DNA of 64,000 bases, from NCBI GenBank assembly GCA_051647685.1, contig JBOFEG010000001.1:1-64000 (forward strand), written 5' to 3'. Shown here one piece after another: positions 35,122 to 45,096 of this stretch; the stretch's first letter is position 1; the number at the start of each line of letters is the position of its first letter. The notes under the pieces were generated by a model. The model had not been told where the DNA came from. It saw nothing but the letters and a program-made list of their open reading frames with translations, and ran no database searches. The position numbers were made by a program, and so were the translations under genes. This stretch comes from CALTSX01 sp051647685 (lineage in GTDB: Bacteria; Chlamydiota; Chlamydiia; Chlamydiales; CALTSX01).

Positions 35122-36774
35122 TTACTGTGGATTTCTGTCGGAAGGGTGAGGCAAGAATAACAATGAGATTGTTGATTGATGAATATGAAATAAGGCATGT
35201 TCGATTTTGCTGGTATATTGCGTCTGTATAATCAAGGGTTTAGTTTTTGAAATTAATAGACATTGGTGTTTTCCAGTTTTATGTTTGACTTTGTTGTATA
35301 AATCACCACTTGGCATTGACGAGGTATCTTTCCACTCTAAAATATGATTTTTTGGGATAATCAAATGAAAAAGAGAAAACCTTTGTCCGACTAAATATAA
35401 TTGTACATCTGGAATTTTACTCAACAAAAAGAGAACTGATTTCCAAGAAAGAGGGTAAACGATATAGCAAGCAGGAATATTTGCTGGAATACTCGGAAAA
35501 TTTGCATATTTTGAGAAAAAAAATTTTCCAATAAACCGAAGAACTTCTCGCAATGATTGCAAAATCATTGTAATCGCAATAATTGCAGTGATAACTCCTA
35601 TGATTAAAAAGCTACTTGCCGCAGTGAAGCCTAGACTATTATTAAAAAAATACAAGAGAATTGGAGCGATAAAAACGCCAAAAAAGCTTAAGAAATTCAG
35701 ACTTGCAGCGACTTTTCCCAAATGTCCCTCTGGACTATTTGTTTGAATGAACGAATCTAAGGGTACAACGAATAACCCCCCGGCAAATCCAATCAGGAAG
35801 AGTAAAACGATTACAAAAATATAAGAAAAAATAGCCAAAGGCAATAATATACAAAAAATAGATAATGCAAATAATGCCAGGTAGGAGAGTCCAATTTCTA
35901 TTTGGTTTTGAAGAAATTTTCCCGCTATAAAAGCGCCGAGCATAATTCCGAGCGCAGTAACGGGAAATAAGTACCCACCTCCGATCGAGCTCAAATGTAG
36001 CGACTGAATGCTAAATAGAATAATATTTAACTGAAAGAATGCACCTAAGAAAAGAAAAAAAGCATTAGATAGCATAACAAGTATAAGGTGTTCTTTCTTT
36101 CGACACATTTGTAGAGTTTTAAATATTTCACTAAAAACTATGGATCGAAAAATATTTTTGTCGGAAGAATTAGAGGAATGAGTCGGAGAAATTTTTAAAC
36201 TTGCTATGAATCCAAGCACAGCAATGGTTAATGGAATCAAAGCACATAAAGTAAAATTATATCTCGTAACTTGTGTAATAAAGGATGCAAATAATCCTCC
36301 GAGGATAATAGCGAGGTAGGTAAAGGCACTGATTATACCATTTGCTTTGGGAATTGAGCTTTTAGAAACGAGTTCGGGAATAATACTGTATTTCGCAGGA
36401 CTGAAGATAGAACTGTGTATAGACAAGAGAAATAAAAATGTGTAACAAGCTATAGTATTTGACCAAAGAAATGTAAAGAATCCAAAAAGAGTAATAAATA
36501 TTTCACTCATTTTTAATAATACAATCAATCGCTGCTTGCTAAATAAATCTGCAAGAAGACCGGCTAAAGGAGAAAAAATTAAAAAAGGGGTTACATAAAT
36601 TACTCCTACCCAAAGGAGAATTGTATTGGTATTCGAGATTCCTTGGACTTGAATGAGAAAAAAAACAATTAGATATTTTACAATATTGTCGTTTAATGCA
36701 CCGAGAAATTGTGTAATATTAAGAAAATAAATGGAGTGAAAACGAGAGCCTTTTTTTTTTAATAAAGAAATCAT
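35122..36774 (-). CDS. MFS transporter of the LplT type with C-terminal extension
   Basis: Twelve hydrophobic helices fill residues 1-410. The sequence is of the LplT (lysophospholipid flippase) class: SIYFLNITQFLGALNDNIVKY, LFSKQRLIVLLKMSEI, SIFSPAKYSIIPELVSKSS. In enterobacteria LplT works with Aas to recycle lysophospholipids. The last 140 residues are cytoplasmic and unassigned; no acyltransferase HxxxxD motif is present there. It is divergent from recC, with a short spacer. Substrate specificity is inferred from family resemblance only. Confidence 0.72.
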   Translation of the reverse strand: MISLLKKKGSRFHSIYFLNITQFLGALNDNIVKYLIVFFLIQVQGISNTNTILLWVGVIYVTPFLIFSPLAGLLADLFSKQRLIVLLKMSEIFITLFGFFTFLWSNTIACYTFLFLLSIHSSIFSPAKYSIIPELVSKSSIPKANGIISAFTYLAIILGGLFASFITQVTRYNFTLCALIPLTIAVLGFIASLKISPTHSSNSSDKNIFRSIVFSEIFKTLQMCRKKEHLILVMLSNAFFLFLGAFFQLNIILFSIQSLHLSSIGGGYLFPVTALGIMLGAFIAGKFLQNQIEIGLSYLALFALSIFCILLPLAIFSYIFVIVLLFLIGFAGGLFVVPLDSFIQTNSPEGHLGKVAASLNFLSFFGVFIAPILLYFFNNSLGFTAASSFLIIGVITAIIAITMILQSLREVLRFIGKFFFSKYANFPSIPANIPACYIVYPLSWKSVLFLLSKIPDVQLYLVGQRFSLFHLIIPKNHILEWKDTSSMPSGDLYNKVKHKTGKHQCLLISKTKPLIIQTQYTSKIEHALFHIHQSTISLLFLPHPSDRNPQ

Positions 36775-36832
36775 AGGGGGAAATTATCGTTTTTGCAATC
36801 AATTGAACTTATTCACAAAATTTCACTATATA

Positions 36833-39800
36833 ATGATTATGTCAAATTGTTTTCTCAGCCACCGAATTTCTTATCTAGCTCGTGAAATTGGGAACTCTAT
36901 ATATCGAAGTAAAGAAATTTCTCGCAAAATTATTGTTACAGACCAGTGCCGTCAAAAAGAGTACCTAACCTCTTTTTTTATGGATAGATATGGCATTTCA
37001 ATGGGATTCCATTGGTTGCAATTATGTCAGGTAACCGAGTATTTATTTTCGATAGTTGGGCAGAATTCGTATAAATTTCCCAATATATCTCTACTCACGT
37101 TGCATATTGAACAAGAAATTAAAAGATCTCTGAAGCAAAAAGATCCGGTATTTCTCCCATTACAAAAGTACCTTGACGCTCGAGCGTCCTCTATTCGTTT
37201 ATACAAAATAGCTAACTATCTAGCTTCTTTATTCGTGCTTTATGGCAATGTGGAATTTGAGATACTAGAGCAATGGTTGAAAAAAAACGAGTGGCAGCAA
37301 GAGTTATTTATGAGACTTATGTCTCATTGGGAAATTCCATCTACTTTTGCAAAGCGAGGAATTTTTACACTTCCATTTCGCGTAGACATTCATTTTTTTC
37401 ACTGTTCCTATATTTCCAAGACGTTACTAAGGTTTTTTGAAAGTAAGGTAATAGGACTTCAGTGTTATTTTTATGTATTTTCTCCGACTTCATTATACTG
37501 GGGAGATTTACACAGCGATCGTAAAGCCTCTTATTTATCTCGTCATTATACGAAACATAAAGTCCCAGAACAGTATATTTTAGCTGTAAATAGTTATGTA
37601 AAATCAGAAAATACTTTTCTTTCCAATTTAGCAGAATTTGGACAAACCCTACTTAACTATGCCATCGAGAAAAATTGGGATATTAAAGAGGATTTTGCGA
37701 GAGAAAATGGAGAAACACTATTACACAATTTGCAAAAAACTTTGGTAGCAGATGCATGTGATCTTGAAAAGATCGACTATCGCATGAACAGTTGTGATGA
37801 TTCGATCCAAGTACACAGAACAATATCAATGATGCAAGAACTCGAAATTTTATACAGGACGATTGGGAAAATTATTGAAAGCGATCCAAAACTAGATCTT
37901 AGCGATATTATGGTTGTGGCACCAAATATTGCTACCTATGCCCCCTTAATACCTTTTGTTTTCTCAAAAAAAAATAGTAATTTGCCTTATGTGATAGACG
38001 GAAATAACGAAGAAATCAATGAATTATTGCGAGGAATTGTTGAAATATTGCAACTTGTGGGCTCCTCTCTCGATATATCTAGTGTGCGTACCTTCCTTTC
38101 TCTACCTTTAGTGCAAAAGAAATTTGCTCTATCTGAAAGAGATATAGAAGATTTTTTTATACTTGTTGAAAAAATGAATGTCTCTTGGGGTTTTAATATA
38201 GCTCATCGAACAAAAGTTTTGAATACTAGAAGAGAAGATAGCAATTTAGATGACACTGGTACCTGGGAATATTTTTTCGATCGCATTCTCTATGGATTTT
38301 GTATGGTCGTTGATTGCCAAAATAAAAATTTTGAAGAAAAAGTCGACTATCAATTTTTTCCATCGTGTAATTTGTCTTTTACAAAAGCTCCATGGATAGG
38401 AGTTTTTTATTCTATTGTAAACACTATTTATCAAAACATATGTGGCAGGGACACGGAAGAAATGGAGATAGAGCGATGGGTTAGCCTTCTCTTCCAATGG
38501 ATAGATACATTATTAATAGAGGAATTTGATAGCTGTGATGCAGGAGTTCATTTAAAAAAACACCTGTGTAATATTTATAAACTGCCCCTCACTTGTCGAA
38601 CAAGTCCTATCTCATTTAATTCATTTAGTCAATTTCTCCGTTCTGTCCTTAGAGAATATGAGTTGATCCCGAATAGAATCGGGAAAATCTGCTTTTCTTC
38701 TTTGCAGCAAGGCAAAATTACTCCCAGTAAAATTTTGTGTATACTTGGATTTGATGCAGACAGTTTTCCGAAAAAACAACAAGAAAACTCCCTGCATGAT
38801 TTGAAAGTAGATGAGATAATGCTCGCCCAATGTACAGCGCAAGATCGCTTTTGTTTCTTAGAAATTCTCCATCAAGCAGAAGATAAATTGCTGTTTTTTT
38901 TTAATGCATTTGACCCTTTGGATGGAAAAGAAAGAGAATATTCTCATCTGATATCAGAATTATTTGATTATTTAGATGCTACAATGGGAATAAATAGCTA
39001 CCAGCAGTGTTTTATAGACCATCATACGGTTTTACCTACTGCTAAGGAAAAAGTATTTTTATTACACTATGAGAACAAATCTGTGTGTGAATTTGATCAA
39101 TCTTTTCAGACTGTAGGGAGTGGTTCTATCCCGCAAAATTTCCATATTGCAAACTTATTTAGACTCGCAAAAAATCCTATCTATATTTATTTTCAAGTCA
39201 AGTTTGGGATATTTTGGAAATCAGAATATGCTTTGGATCAATATCACCTAACTGTATCAAATTTAGACCGTTTTATAATAAAGAATTCTTTATTTCGATA
39301 TCCGAGTGATCACATATTGCAGTTGCAACAAGTATTGGGAAAGTTGCCCAGTGGTGCATTTAAGAATCTCGCTTCTCAAACAATTTTATTAGAAGAAAAA
39401 AAGATTCACGAAAAACTTAGCTGTGTAAACAAACCCATTTTTTCGGTCTATATACATCCAGACATCGTGGAGTCTATACAATGGGTAGATATGTGGTTTA
39501 TTCCTTCTACAATATATAAGGATATATGTGACATTACCTTAAAAGGGGAATTGCACAATGTTTCGCCATCTGGGCTCCTTTGCCAAGGCAAAATAGAATT
39601 ACAAAATCTCTGTCGTGAATGGCCGAGAATTGTACTTTTTATGTCTATTGTTCAAAAACATTGCCATTGTGTTCCTGAAGTTATTTTCTTAGAAGACAAA
39701 AAAACATGGAAAGTTCCTCCAATAGATTGGGAAAATGCTCTTCGCGAATATATCTTTTATTATAGAATAGCAAGCCAAGTTATTTCTCCCCTGCACCCCA

Positions 39801-40012
39801 AATGGATGAAATTTTTTCTGACTGATCAAGAAGACCAATGGTGTGATATGGTTCGCTCGTCCCAGATTGATTTTGGTAGCAATTTACAATGGCTAAAAGA
39901 GATTTTTCCACAAGTGGCTCCACTGCCCTTTTTCTATCGCAAATGGTATGAATATGTTCAAACAAAGCTTACCTGTCTCTTAGAGAGTTGCAAGAGTTAT
40001 GAAAATATTTAA
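36833..40012 (+). CDS. recC: RecBCD exonuclease/helicase subunit gamma (RecC)
   Basis: RecC is the Chi-recognition and pin subunit of RecBCD, with an inactive helicase fold. The roughly 1059-residue length and the start SNCFLSHRISYLAREIG fit, and the helicase-like part includes DLSDIMVVAPNIATYAPLIP. A frame reads back to 36803 with TTG, but ATG at 36833 or 36839 gives a better start; no strong Shine-Dalgarno is visible. It overlaps recB by 14 bp. Overall identity to enteric RecC is low, so the call rests on length, the operon and the few motifs. Confidence 0.9.
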   Translation: MIMSNCFLSHRISYLAREIGNSIYRSKEISRKIIVTDQCRQKEYLTSFFMDRYGISMGFHWLQLCQVTEYLFSIVGQNSYKFPNISLLTLHIEQEIKRSLKQKDPVFLPLQKYLDARASSIRLYKIANYLASLFVLYGNVEFEILEQWLKKNEWQQELFMRLMSHWEIPSTFAKRGIFTLPFRVDIHFFHCSYISKTLLRFFESKVIGLQCYFYVFSPTSLYWGDLHSDRKASYLSRHYTKHKVPEQYILAVNSYVKSENTFLSNLAEFGQTLLNYAIEKNWDIKEDFARENGETLLHNLQKTLVADACDLEKIDYRMNSCDDSIQVHRTISMMQELEILYRTIGKIIESDPKLDLSDIMVVAPNIATYAPLIPFVFSKKNSNLPYVIDGNNEEINELLRGIVEILQLVGSSLDISSVRTFLSLPLVQKKFALSERDIEDFFILVEKMNVSWGFNIAHRTKVLNTRREDSNLDDTGTWEYFFDRILYGFCMVVDCQNKNFEEKVDYQFFPSCNLSFTKAPWIGVFYSIVNTIYQNICGRDTEEMEIERWVSLLFQWIDTLLIEEFDSCDAGVHLKKHLCNIYKLPLTCRTSPISFNSFSQFLRSVLREYELIPNRIGKICFSSLQQGKITPSKILCILGFDADSFPKKQQENSLHDLKVDEIMLAQCTAQDRFCFLEILHQAEDKLLFFFNAFDPLDGKEREYSHLISELFDYLDATMGINSYQQCFIDHHTVLPTAKEKVFLLHYENKSVCEFDQSFQTVGSGSIPQNFHIANLFRLAKNPIYIYFQVKFGIFWKSEYALDQYHLTVSNLDRFIIKNSLFRYPSDHILQLQQVLGKLPSGAFKNLASQTILLEEKKIHEKLSCVNKPIFSVYIHPDIVESIQWVDMWFIPSTIYKDICDITLKGELHNVSPSGLLCQGKIELQNLCREWPRIVLFMSIVQKHCHCVPEVIFLEDKKTWKVPPIDWENALREYIFYYRIASQVISPLHPKWMKFFLTDQEDQWCDMVRSSQIDFGSNLQWLKEIFPQVAPLPFFYRKWYEYVQTKLTCLLESCKSYENI

Positions 40013-43000
40013 CTGTTTAGATAAGACACTTTCTTTGCGAGGCAAATTTTTTATTGAGGCTTCTGCTGGTAGTGGCAAAACTTTTTCTATGGAGCAAGTT
40101 TTCCTTCGCTTACTCTTAGATACTAAGCCCCTCTGTTTATCACAAATTCTGATTGTGACATTTACAAAAGATGCTACCAAAGAGATTGCTGGGCGTATTC
40201 GTAAAACTATACGATCCAGTATTCTATATTTAGAAAATCCCGAACAAGCATCGGAATTTGAGTATTTACAAGCGATTAAAGAGGGAGATCCATTAAAGAA
40301 AAAAATTGCTATTCTTAATCTCACGCATGCGCTTCATTCTTTTGATGAGGCAAATATATATACAATACATGGGTTTTGCCTTGCAATGCTATCTACGTTC
40401 GCATTTGAGGCAAATATTGCAATAGGATGTACAGAGGATTTGGATTTAGAATATCCTCGTACACTCTTGAAAAAATGGTTAATTTCTATTCCTATAAATG
40501 AAGTCGGTGCATGTCAATTACAAAGCCTTATTAACTTTTTCAAAGACGATATCGCGAGACTAATAAAGCGATTATTAGAATTTGTTAAAACTCGGGCTAC
40601 ATTTATTGCAACGGATGGATTTGCTCTCCAAGTAGAGGCAATCTATTCCATTACTAAAAAATATTCTGTTCTTCAAATTGAAAACCTGAGAGATCAATTA
40701 GTCCACTTTTTGTCTACTTATCAAACAAGTTGTAATAGTCAGAGGAAACTCCATACCCATTACCAACTACAAATTGATGGGTGGATTTCACTATTGTCAG
40801 ACCCCGCTCCATCCCTTGTCAAAGTGAACGAATTGTTAAGTTATAAGCCATTATTGTTCAATTTAGTACAAAAGCCTCAAAAAAAAATCAGTTCATCCCT
40901 ATATGTCGCGGAGAATATTAAGTGTTGGATTTTTGAAATACATCAATTAATTGACAAAATGCTAAATCCCAACTTGATTATGTTTCATATCGCTCACAAA
41001 GCCTCTATTTTTATTCAACAAGAGTTAAGTCATACTGAGCGAATGTTTGTGGATGATATTTTGGATCGAATGCTACTTGCAATCCAAAGTGAATCCTTTC
41101 TTGATAAAATACGCAGTCAATTTTCTGCTATTATGATTGATGAATTTCAAGATACAGATGCTAAGCAATGGAAAATTTTTTCGGAAATATTTTTATCAAA
41201 CAACGAGCAGCTTCGAGCTATTTATTTAGTAGGAGATCCAAAACAATCGATTTATTCGTTTAGAAATGCCAATTTAGATATCTATTTTTTAGCGGAAAAA
41301 TACATAGGAATAGATTGTAAGTATCGATTAGATACAAATTATAGAAGTTCCCCATCACTAGTTACCTCTCTCAATCGATTGTTTGATGATGGGAGATGGC
41401 TATTTTTAAAAGAAGACTCCAATCGACTTTCCTATAGACCTGCAAAAGTCGGTTCTGCTACGGAAGAAATTCTGGACAATCGGTGTATCGGCTCAGTGCA
41501 TTTCTCTTTGTTAGAATTAGAGAAAGCAAAATCTAGTAAATTATCTATACAAGATAAAGAAAATTCCCATATTTTCCCGTTTATTTACAGGGAGATAAAG
41601 GAACTTATAGAACAAGGAGCTTGTGAAGCGAGAGAAATTGTTATTCTTGTAAAAGATCGATACCTCGCAAAGAGACTCATGGATTTTTTTGACAGCAGAT
41701 CGGTTGCTTATTGTACTAAAGGCATGAACTCAATTACAAGTAGCTCTAGTTTCTCTTTGTTATTTAAATTATTCAGTGCTTTGGCGAACTTGCAAAAGAC
41801 TCAATGGATCATAGATTTTTTTATGCATCCATTATTGCAAATCTCTCTGCATCAACTACAGAAGAAAGCAGATTCAGATTATATAGAAGCAGTTCACCAA
41901 TTCTTTATCCTATCTGAAGAAATGAAGCTGGGTCGTTTATCCGATTTTTTTGCCAAGATAGTTACAACCCCTTTCTTTGGATATAACCTTGTAGAAAGAA
42001 TTTCTTTGAGAGGAAATGACCATTACAATGAATTTATACAAATAATTGAATTAATTATGGTTCAATTTCCAGGCTATAATGTGCATCCACAAGAAATCAT
42101 TCATTTTTTTGAAACTATACAAAATAAGAATCCAGAAGAAGATCCTCGCATTCGTAAACGAGCATCAAATAGCTTGCATGCTTTAAGTATTATGACTATT
42201 CACGCGAGTAAAGGACTCGAATTTTCGGTTGTATTTGCACTTGGTCTTGGTTATAGAACCCCAGTTCCTGAAAAAATTATTCAAAAAGAAAATATCTGGA
42301 CTGATTTAAGTAAAGATACAGAAGGATATGAGGAATATCTTTGGAAGTGTGAAGAAGAGAAGATGCGACAATTCTATGTCGCTGCAACTCGCGCTAAAAA
42401 GAGATTATATCTGCCTATTTTTATTCATAAAGAAGAGAAACTTAGTCCAATAGGCGCTGCAGCTCCAATGGAACTTTTCCTAATGCGGATGATATATCCA
42501 AATATATTAGGTAAACAAATATATAGATCTCTCGCCCAATTACAATGTCCAGCTATCATCGATTGGATTCAAAGCCTTATCCAAGAAAAACAGATTACCT
42601 ATGAAGTTATAACTCAAACGCCAATGATAGAGACACCCAAAAAATTTGAACTCTATAGAAGAGTAGAAACAAGTTTTTCTTTTTCTTTCCCGAGCATTGA
42701 AATTTTATCTTTTTCTAAGCTTAATACGCGTCACAAGGATAAGAATATTGGTCTCATTCAATATTCAGAAAAAGAAAGTGGTGGTATTCATGCATTGCCA
42801 CCAGGTCACAATACGGGAACAATACTTCATGAGATATTGGATAGCATTGTGGAACGGGGGCTTTTTGCGCCATTTCAAGAAAAATGTATAGAATCTGTCA
42901 TTCATGAAAAAATTAGATATAACCATCTGCTTCCTTACTATGATGACATTCGACAAATGGTTAATTGCGTTTTTCATGTTCCATTATTTCCATATACTTT

Positions 43001-43409
43001 CTCTTTAACAGAGGTACAACCAATACATGGATTATCGGAAATGCAATTTGTATATAAACTTGGTCGTGGAGTTTATATGCAGGGAATTATCGATTTACTG
43101 TTTATGTCAGGAAATCAATACTTTATTGTAGATTGGAAATCTCATTATCTCGGGGTAGATAATAGTTCCTATACAAAAGAAAATATCGAAAAAACCATGA
43201 CTGCGAATAATTATTTCCTTCAGGCAAAAATTTATACAAATGCATTAAAGAAGTATCTCAGTCATATAGAATCCAGGCCCTTTTCTCAATGCTTTGGAGG
43301 AGTTATCTATATTTTTCTTCGAGGACTTTTTAGTAACACAAATGGGATATATTATATTCCTCCATCACAAATAGGAGCCATAGAAGAGGTCATCTATGAT
43401 GCCAATTGA
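39999..43409 (+). CDS. recB: RecBCD subunit beta (RecB), helicase-nuclease
   Basis: RecB is the 3'-5' helicase and nuclease of RecBCD. Walker A is ASAGSGKT at residues 21-28. Motif II is MIDEFQDTDAKQW, GDPKQSIYSFRNA follows, motif V is TIHASKGLEFSVV and motif VI is QFYVAATRAKKRL. The C-terminal nuclease domain keeps QFVYKLGRGVYMQGIIDLLF and FIVDWKSHYLG, with the metal-binding Asp and the catalytic Lys. The 1136-residue length is right. It overlaps recC and recD by 14 bp each, so the three genes are tightly coupled. Confidence 0.96.
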   Translation: MKIFNCLDKTLSLRGKFFIEASAGSGKTFSMEQVFLRLLLDTKPLCLSQILIVTFTKDATKEIAGRIRKTIRSSILYLENPEQASEFEYLQAIKEGDPLKKKIAILNLTHALHSFDEANIYTIHGFCLAMLSTFAFEANIAIGCTEDLDLEYPRTLLKKWLISIPINEVGACQLQSLINFFKDDIARLIKRLLEFVKTRATFIATDGFALQVEAIYSITKKYSVLQIENLRDQLVHFLSTYQTSCNSQRKLHTHYQLQIDGWISLLSDPAPSLVKVNELLSYKPLLFNLVQKPQKKISSSLYVAENIKCWIFEIHQLIDKMLNPNLIMFHIAHKASIFIQQELSHTERMFVDDILDRMLLAIQSESFLDKIRSQFSAIMIDEFQDTDAKQWKIFSEIFLSNNEQLRAIYLVGDPKQSIYSFRNANLDIYFLAEKYIGIDCKYRLDTNYRSSPSLVTSLNRLFDDGRWLFLKEDSNRLSYRPAKVGSATEEILDNRCIGSVHFSLLELEKAKSSKLSIQDKENSHIFPFIYREIKELIEQGACEAREIVILVKDRYLAKRLMDFFDSRSVAYCTKGMNSITSSSSFSLLFKLFSALANLQKTQWIIDFFMHPLLQISLHQLQKKADSDYIEAVHQFFILSEEMKLGRLSDFFAKIVTTPFFGYNLVERISLRGNDHYNEFIQIIELIMVQFPGYNVHPQEIIHFFETIQNKNPEEDPRIRKRASNSLHALSIMTIHASKGLEFSVVFALGLGYRTPVPEKIIQKENIWTDLSKDTEGYEEYLWKCEEEKMRQFYVAATRAKKRLYLPIFIHKEEKLSPIGAAAPMELFLMRMIYPNILGKQIYRSLAQLQCPAIIDWIQSLIQEKQITYEVITQTPMIETPKKFELYRRVETSFSFSFPSIEILSFSKLNTRHKDKNIGLIQYSEKESGGIHALPPGHNTGTILHEILDSIVERGLFAPFQEKCIESVIHEKIRYNHLLPYYDDIRQMVNCVFHVPLFPYTFSLTEVQPIHGLSEMQFVYKLGRGVYMQGIIDLLFMSGNQYFIVDWKSHYLGVDNSSYTKENIEKTMTANNYFLQAKIYTNALKKYLSHIESRPFSQCFGGVIYIFLRGLFSNTNGIYYIPPSQIGAIEEVIYDAN

Positions 43410-45081
43410 CTTCCTTTCACAATATATAGATCCAGAATTTTATCTCCCTATAGATTATATATTTGCGGAAGTACTCCTACGTCGCAAACTTCCAAGTAAA
43501 TCCGCTATTTTATTCCTTATGACCTTATTTGCATTTGCGAGAAAAGGACATCTTTGCATGAGAATTATGGATGAGGCATGCTTGCCTTCATTGCCTGCTA
43601 TTTCAAAAGAATTTTATTCTTTACTGCAAGAGGGCGCTAAAGAAATCACAGGTTCTTTAATTGTCGAGTATAAAATAGAAATGCGAAGTATTAACAAACC
43701 AATTGTTTTTTACGACAATCATTACTACCTGCAACAAAATTTTTTGTTTGAAGAAATATTGATTAAACATATTCATTCTTTAGAAACCTGTGTACATTTT
43801 CATGTGAAAAAAGAAGTCATAGACGATTTTTTGCACACAAGTTCTTTAAATAGTGAACAAAAAATGGCTATTTATCAAGTATTCTCTACCGCCATTTCGG
43901 TTATTTCAGGTGGACCTGGCAGAGGGAAAACCTATACCGCTTCTATGATTGCAAGAATATTTTTATCTATCTATGCAAATAAAAAAATCATAGTGACTGC
44001 ACCAACGGGAAAAGCCACTCTTCGATTAGAGGAGAGTATCAATATCAACGATCCAAGAATTACTTTTTCAACTCTCCATTCATTACTACAAATACAACCA
44101 GAAAGGAGTATTTTAGAAAAACCAGTATTACTCGGGGAAAATCTTATTATTGTCGATGAAGCTTCTATGATTGATATAAAACCGTTTGCAAAACTTATGC
44201 AGTCCACCCAAAACGGAACAACCTTAGTGTTTATGGGTGATGAGAATCAACTGCCGCCAGTAGAAATAGGTACAGTATTTTCTGAATTATGTAACTACGC
44301 TAAAGCAAATGGCCGAATTGGTTATACCTTATTACATCAATGTATGCGAACAGATCTGAATCATATACTCCAATTATCTGATAAAATCTATAGAGGGGAA
44401 TCAATACGTGACCATTGTATTCTGTGGGGGGATAAAAACGTATTAGATCTACTCCCTCATGCATTTTGGAAATATGCGCGCCATGTTGTATTTAATGAGG
44501 ACCCGTTACTAGCTCTGCATAAATTACCAGAAATGCAAATACTTTCCTGTTTGCGACAAGGAGATCGGGGTGCGATGTCAATCAACAAGCAAATTATTAA
44601 TAGATTGTTTCTACATGAGTGTAAAAATAGAACTATTTGTATTCCAATCCTTATTACAAAAACATCAGAGTATGCAGGTTTAATCAACGGAGAGATGGGA
44701 ATTTTAGTTCAATATGGGTTGACGCCTACCGCTAAAGATTTTGCCTTATTTACTAAAGCAGACAAGAAAATAGTAAAAATCTCTCGAATTATGCTTCCCT
44801 CTTATGAAGAAGCCCTTGTAATATCAGTACATAAAAGCCAGGGGAGTGAATTTAATTCAGTAATAGTACTTATTGGAGAAGGTTCTGATAAATTTGGTCG
44901 GGAAATCATCTATACTGCAATTACTAGAGCAAAAAAAGCTATAACGATCATTGCAGATATAAATAGTATGGAACAATGCATTCAAAGAACTTCAAACAAA
45001 TATTGTCGTATTTATGATCGTTTAAGCTCAAAAAAAAACACCTCTTGCTTTGAAACTGAGAGGTGTCCATCTACTTTATAG
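43396..45081 (+). CDS. recD: RecBCD subunit alpha (RecD)
   Basis: RecD is the 5'-3' helicase of the complex. Walker A is GGPGRGKT at 172-179, motif II is IIVDEASMID, GDENQLPPVEIG is motif III, and VISVHKSQGSEFNSV with YTAITRAKKAI close the helicase. The 561-residue length is in range. The start overlaps the recB end. Its last 15 codons contain an intrinsic terminator that serves the opposite strand, so the C-terminal residues (KKNTSCFETERCPSTL) are constrained or simply permissive. It is the last gene of the recCBD operon. Confidence 0.95.
   Translation: MMPIDFLSQYIDPEFYLPIDYIFAEVLLRRKLPSKSAILFLMTLFAFARKGHLCMRIMDEACLPSLPAISKEFYSLLQEGAKEITGSLIVEYKIEMRSINKPIVFYDNHYYLQQNFLFEEILIKHIHSLETCVHFHVKKEVIDDFLHTSSLNSEQKMAIYQVFSTAISVISGGPGRGKTYTASMIARIFLSIYANKKIIVTAPTGKATLRLEESININDPRITFSTLHSLLQIQPERSILEKPVLLGENLIIVDEASMIDIKPFAKLMQSTQNGTTLVFMGDENQLPPVEIGTVFSELCNYAKANGRIGYTLLHQCMRTDLNHILQLSDKIYRGESIRDHCILWGDKNVLDLLPHAFWKYARHVVFNEDPLLALHKLPEMQILSCLRQGDRGAMSINKQIINRLFLHECKNRTICIPILITKTSEYAGLINGEMGILVQYGLTPTAKDFALFTKADKKIVKISRIMLPSYEEALVISVHKSQGSEFNSVIVLIGEGSDKFGREIIYTAITRAKKAITIIADINSMEQCIQRTSNKYCRIYDRLSSKKNTSCFETERCPSTL
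45030..45066 (-). terminator. Rho-independent terminator of the coiled-coil gene, inside recD
   Basis: On the minus strand ACACCTCT and AGAGGTGT form an 8-bp perfect stem with a 13-base loop. Nine T residues follow (A9 on the plus strand at 45030-45038). It lies 31 bp past the stop of the minus-strand coiled-coil gene and within the coding end of recD. Confidence 0.88.
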
Positions 45082-45096
45082 TTGATCCTTTATTTT

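Noticed and set aside
35113..35129. Hairpin CACAGT/ACTGTG after the LplT-like gene as a terminator
   Set aside because: The stem is only 6 bp, with no T-run in the transcribed direction.
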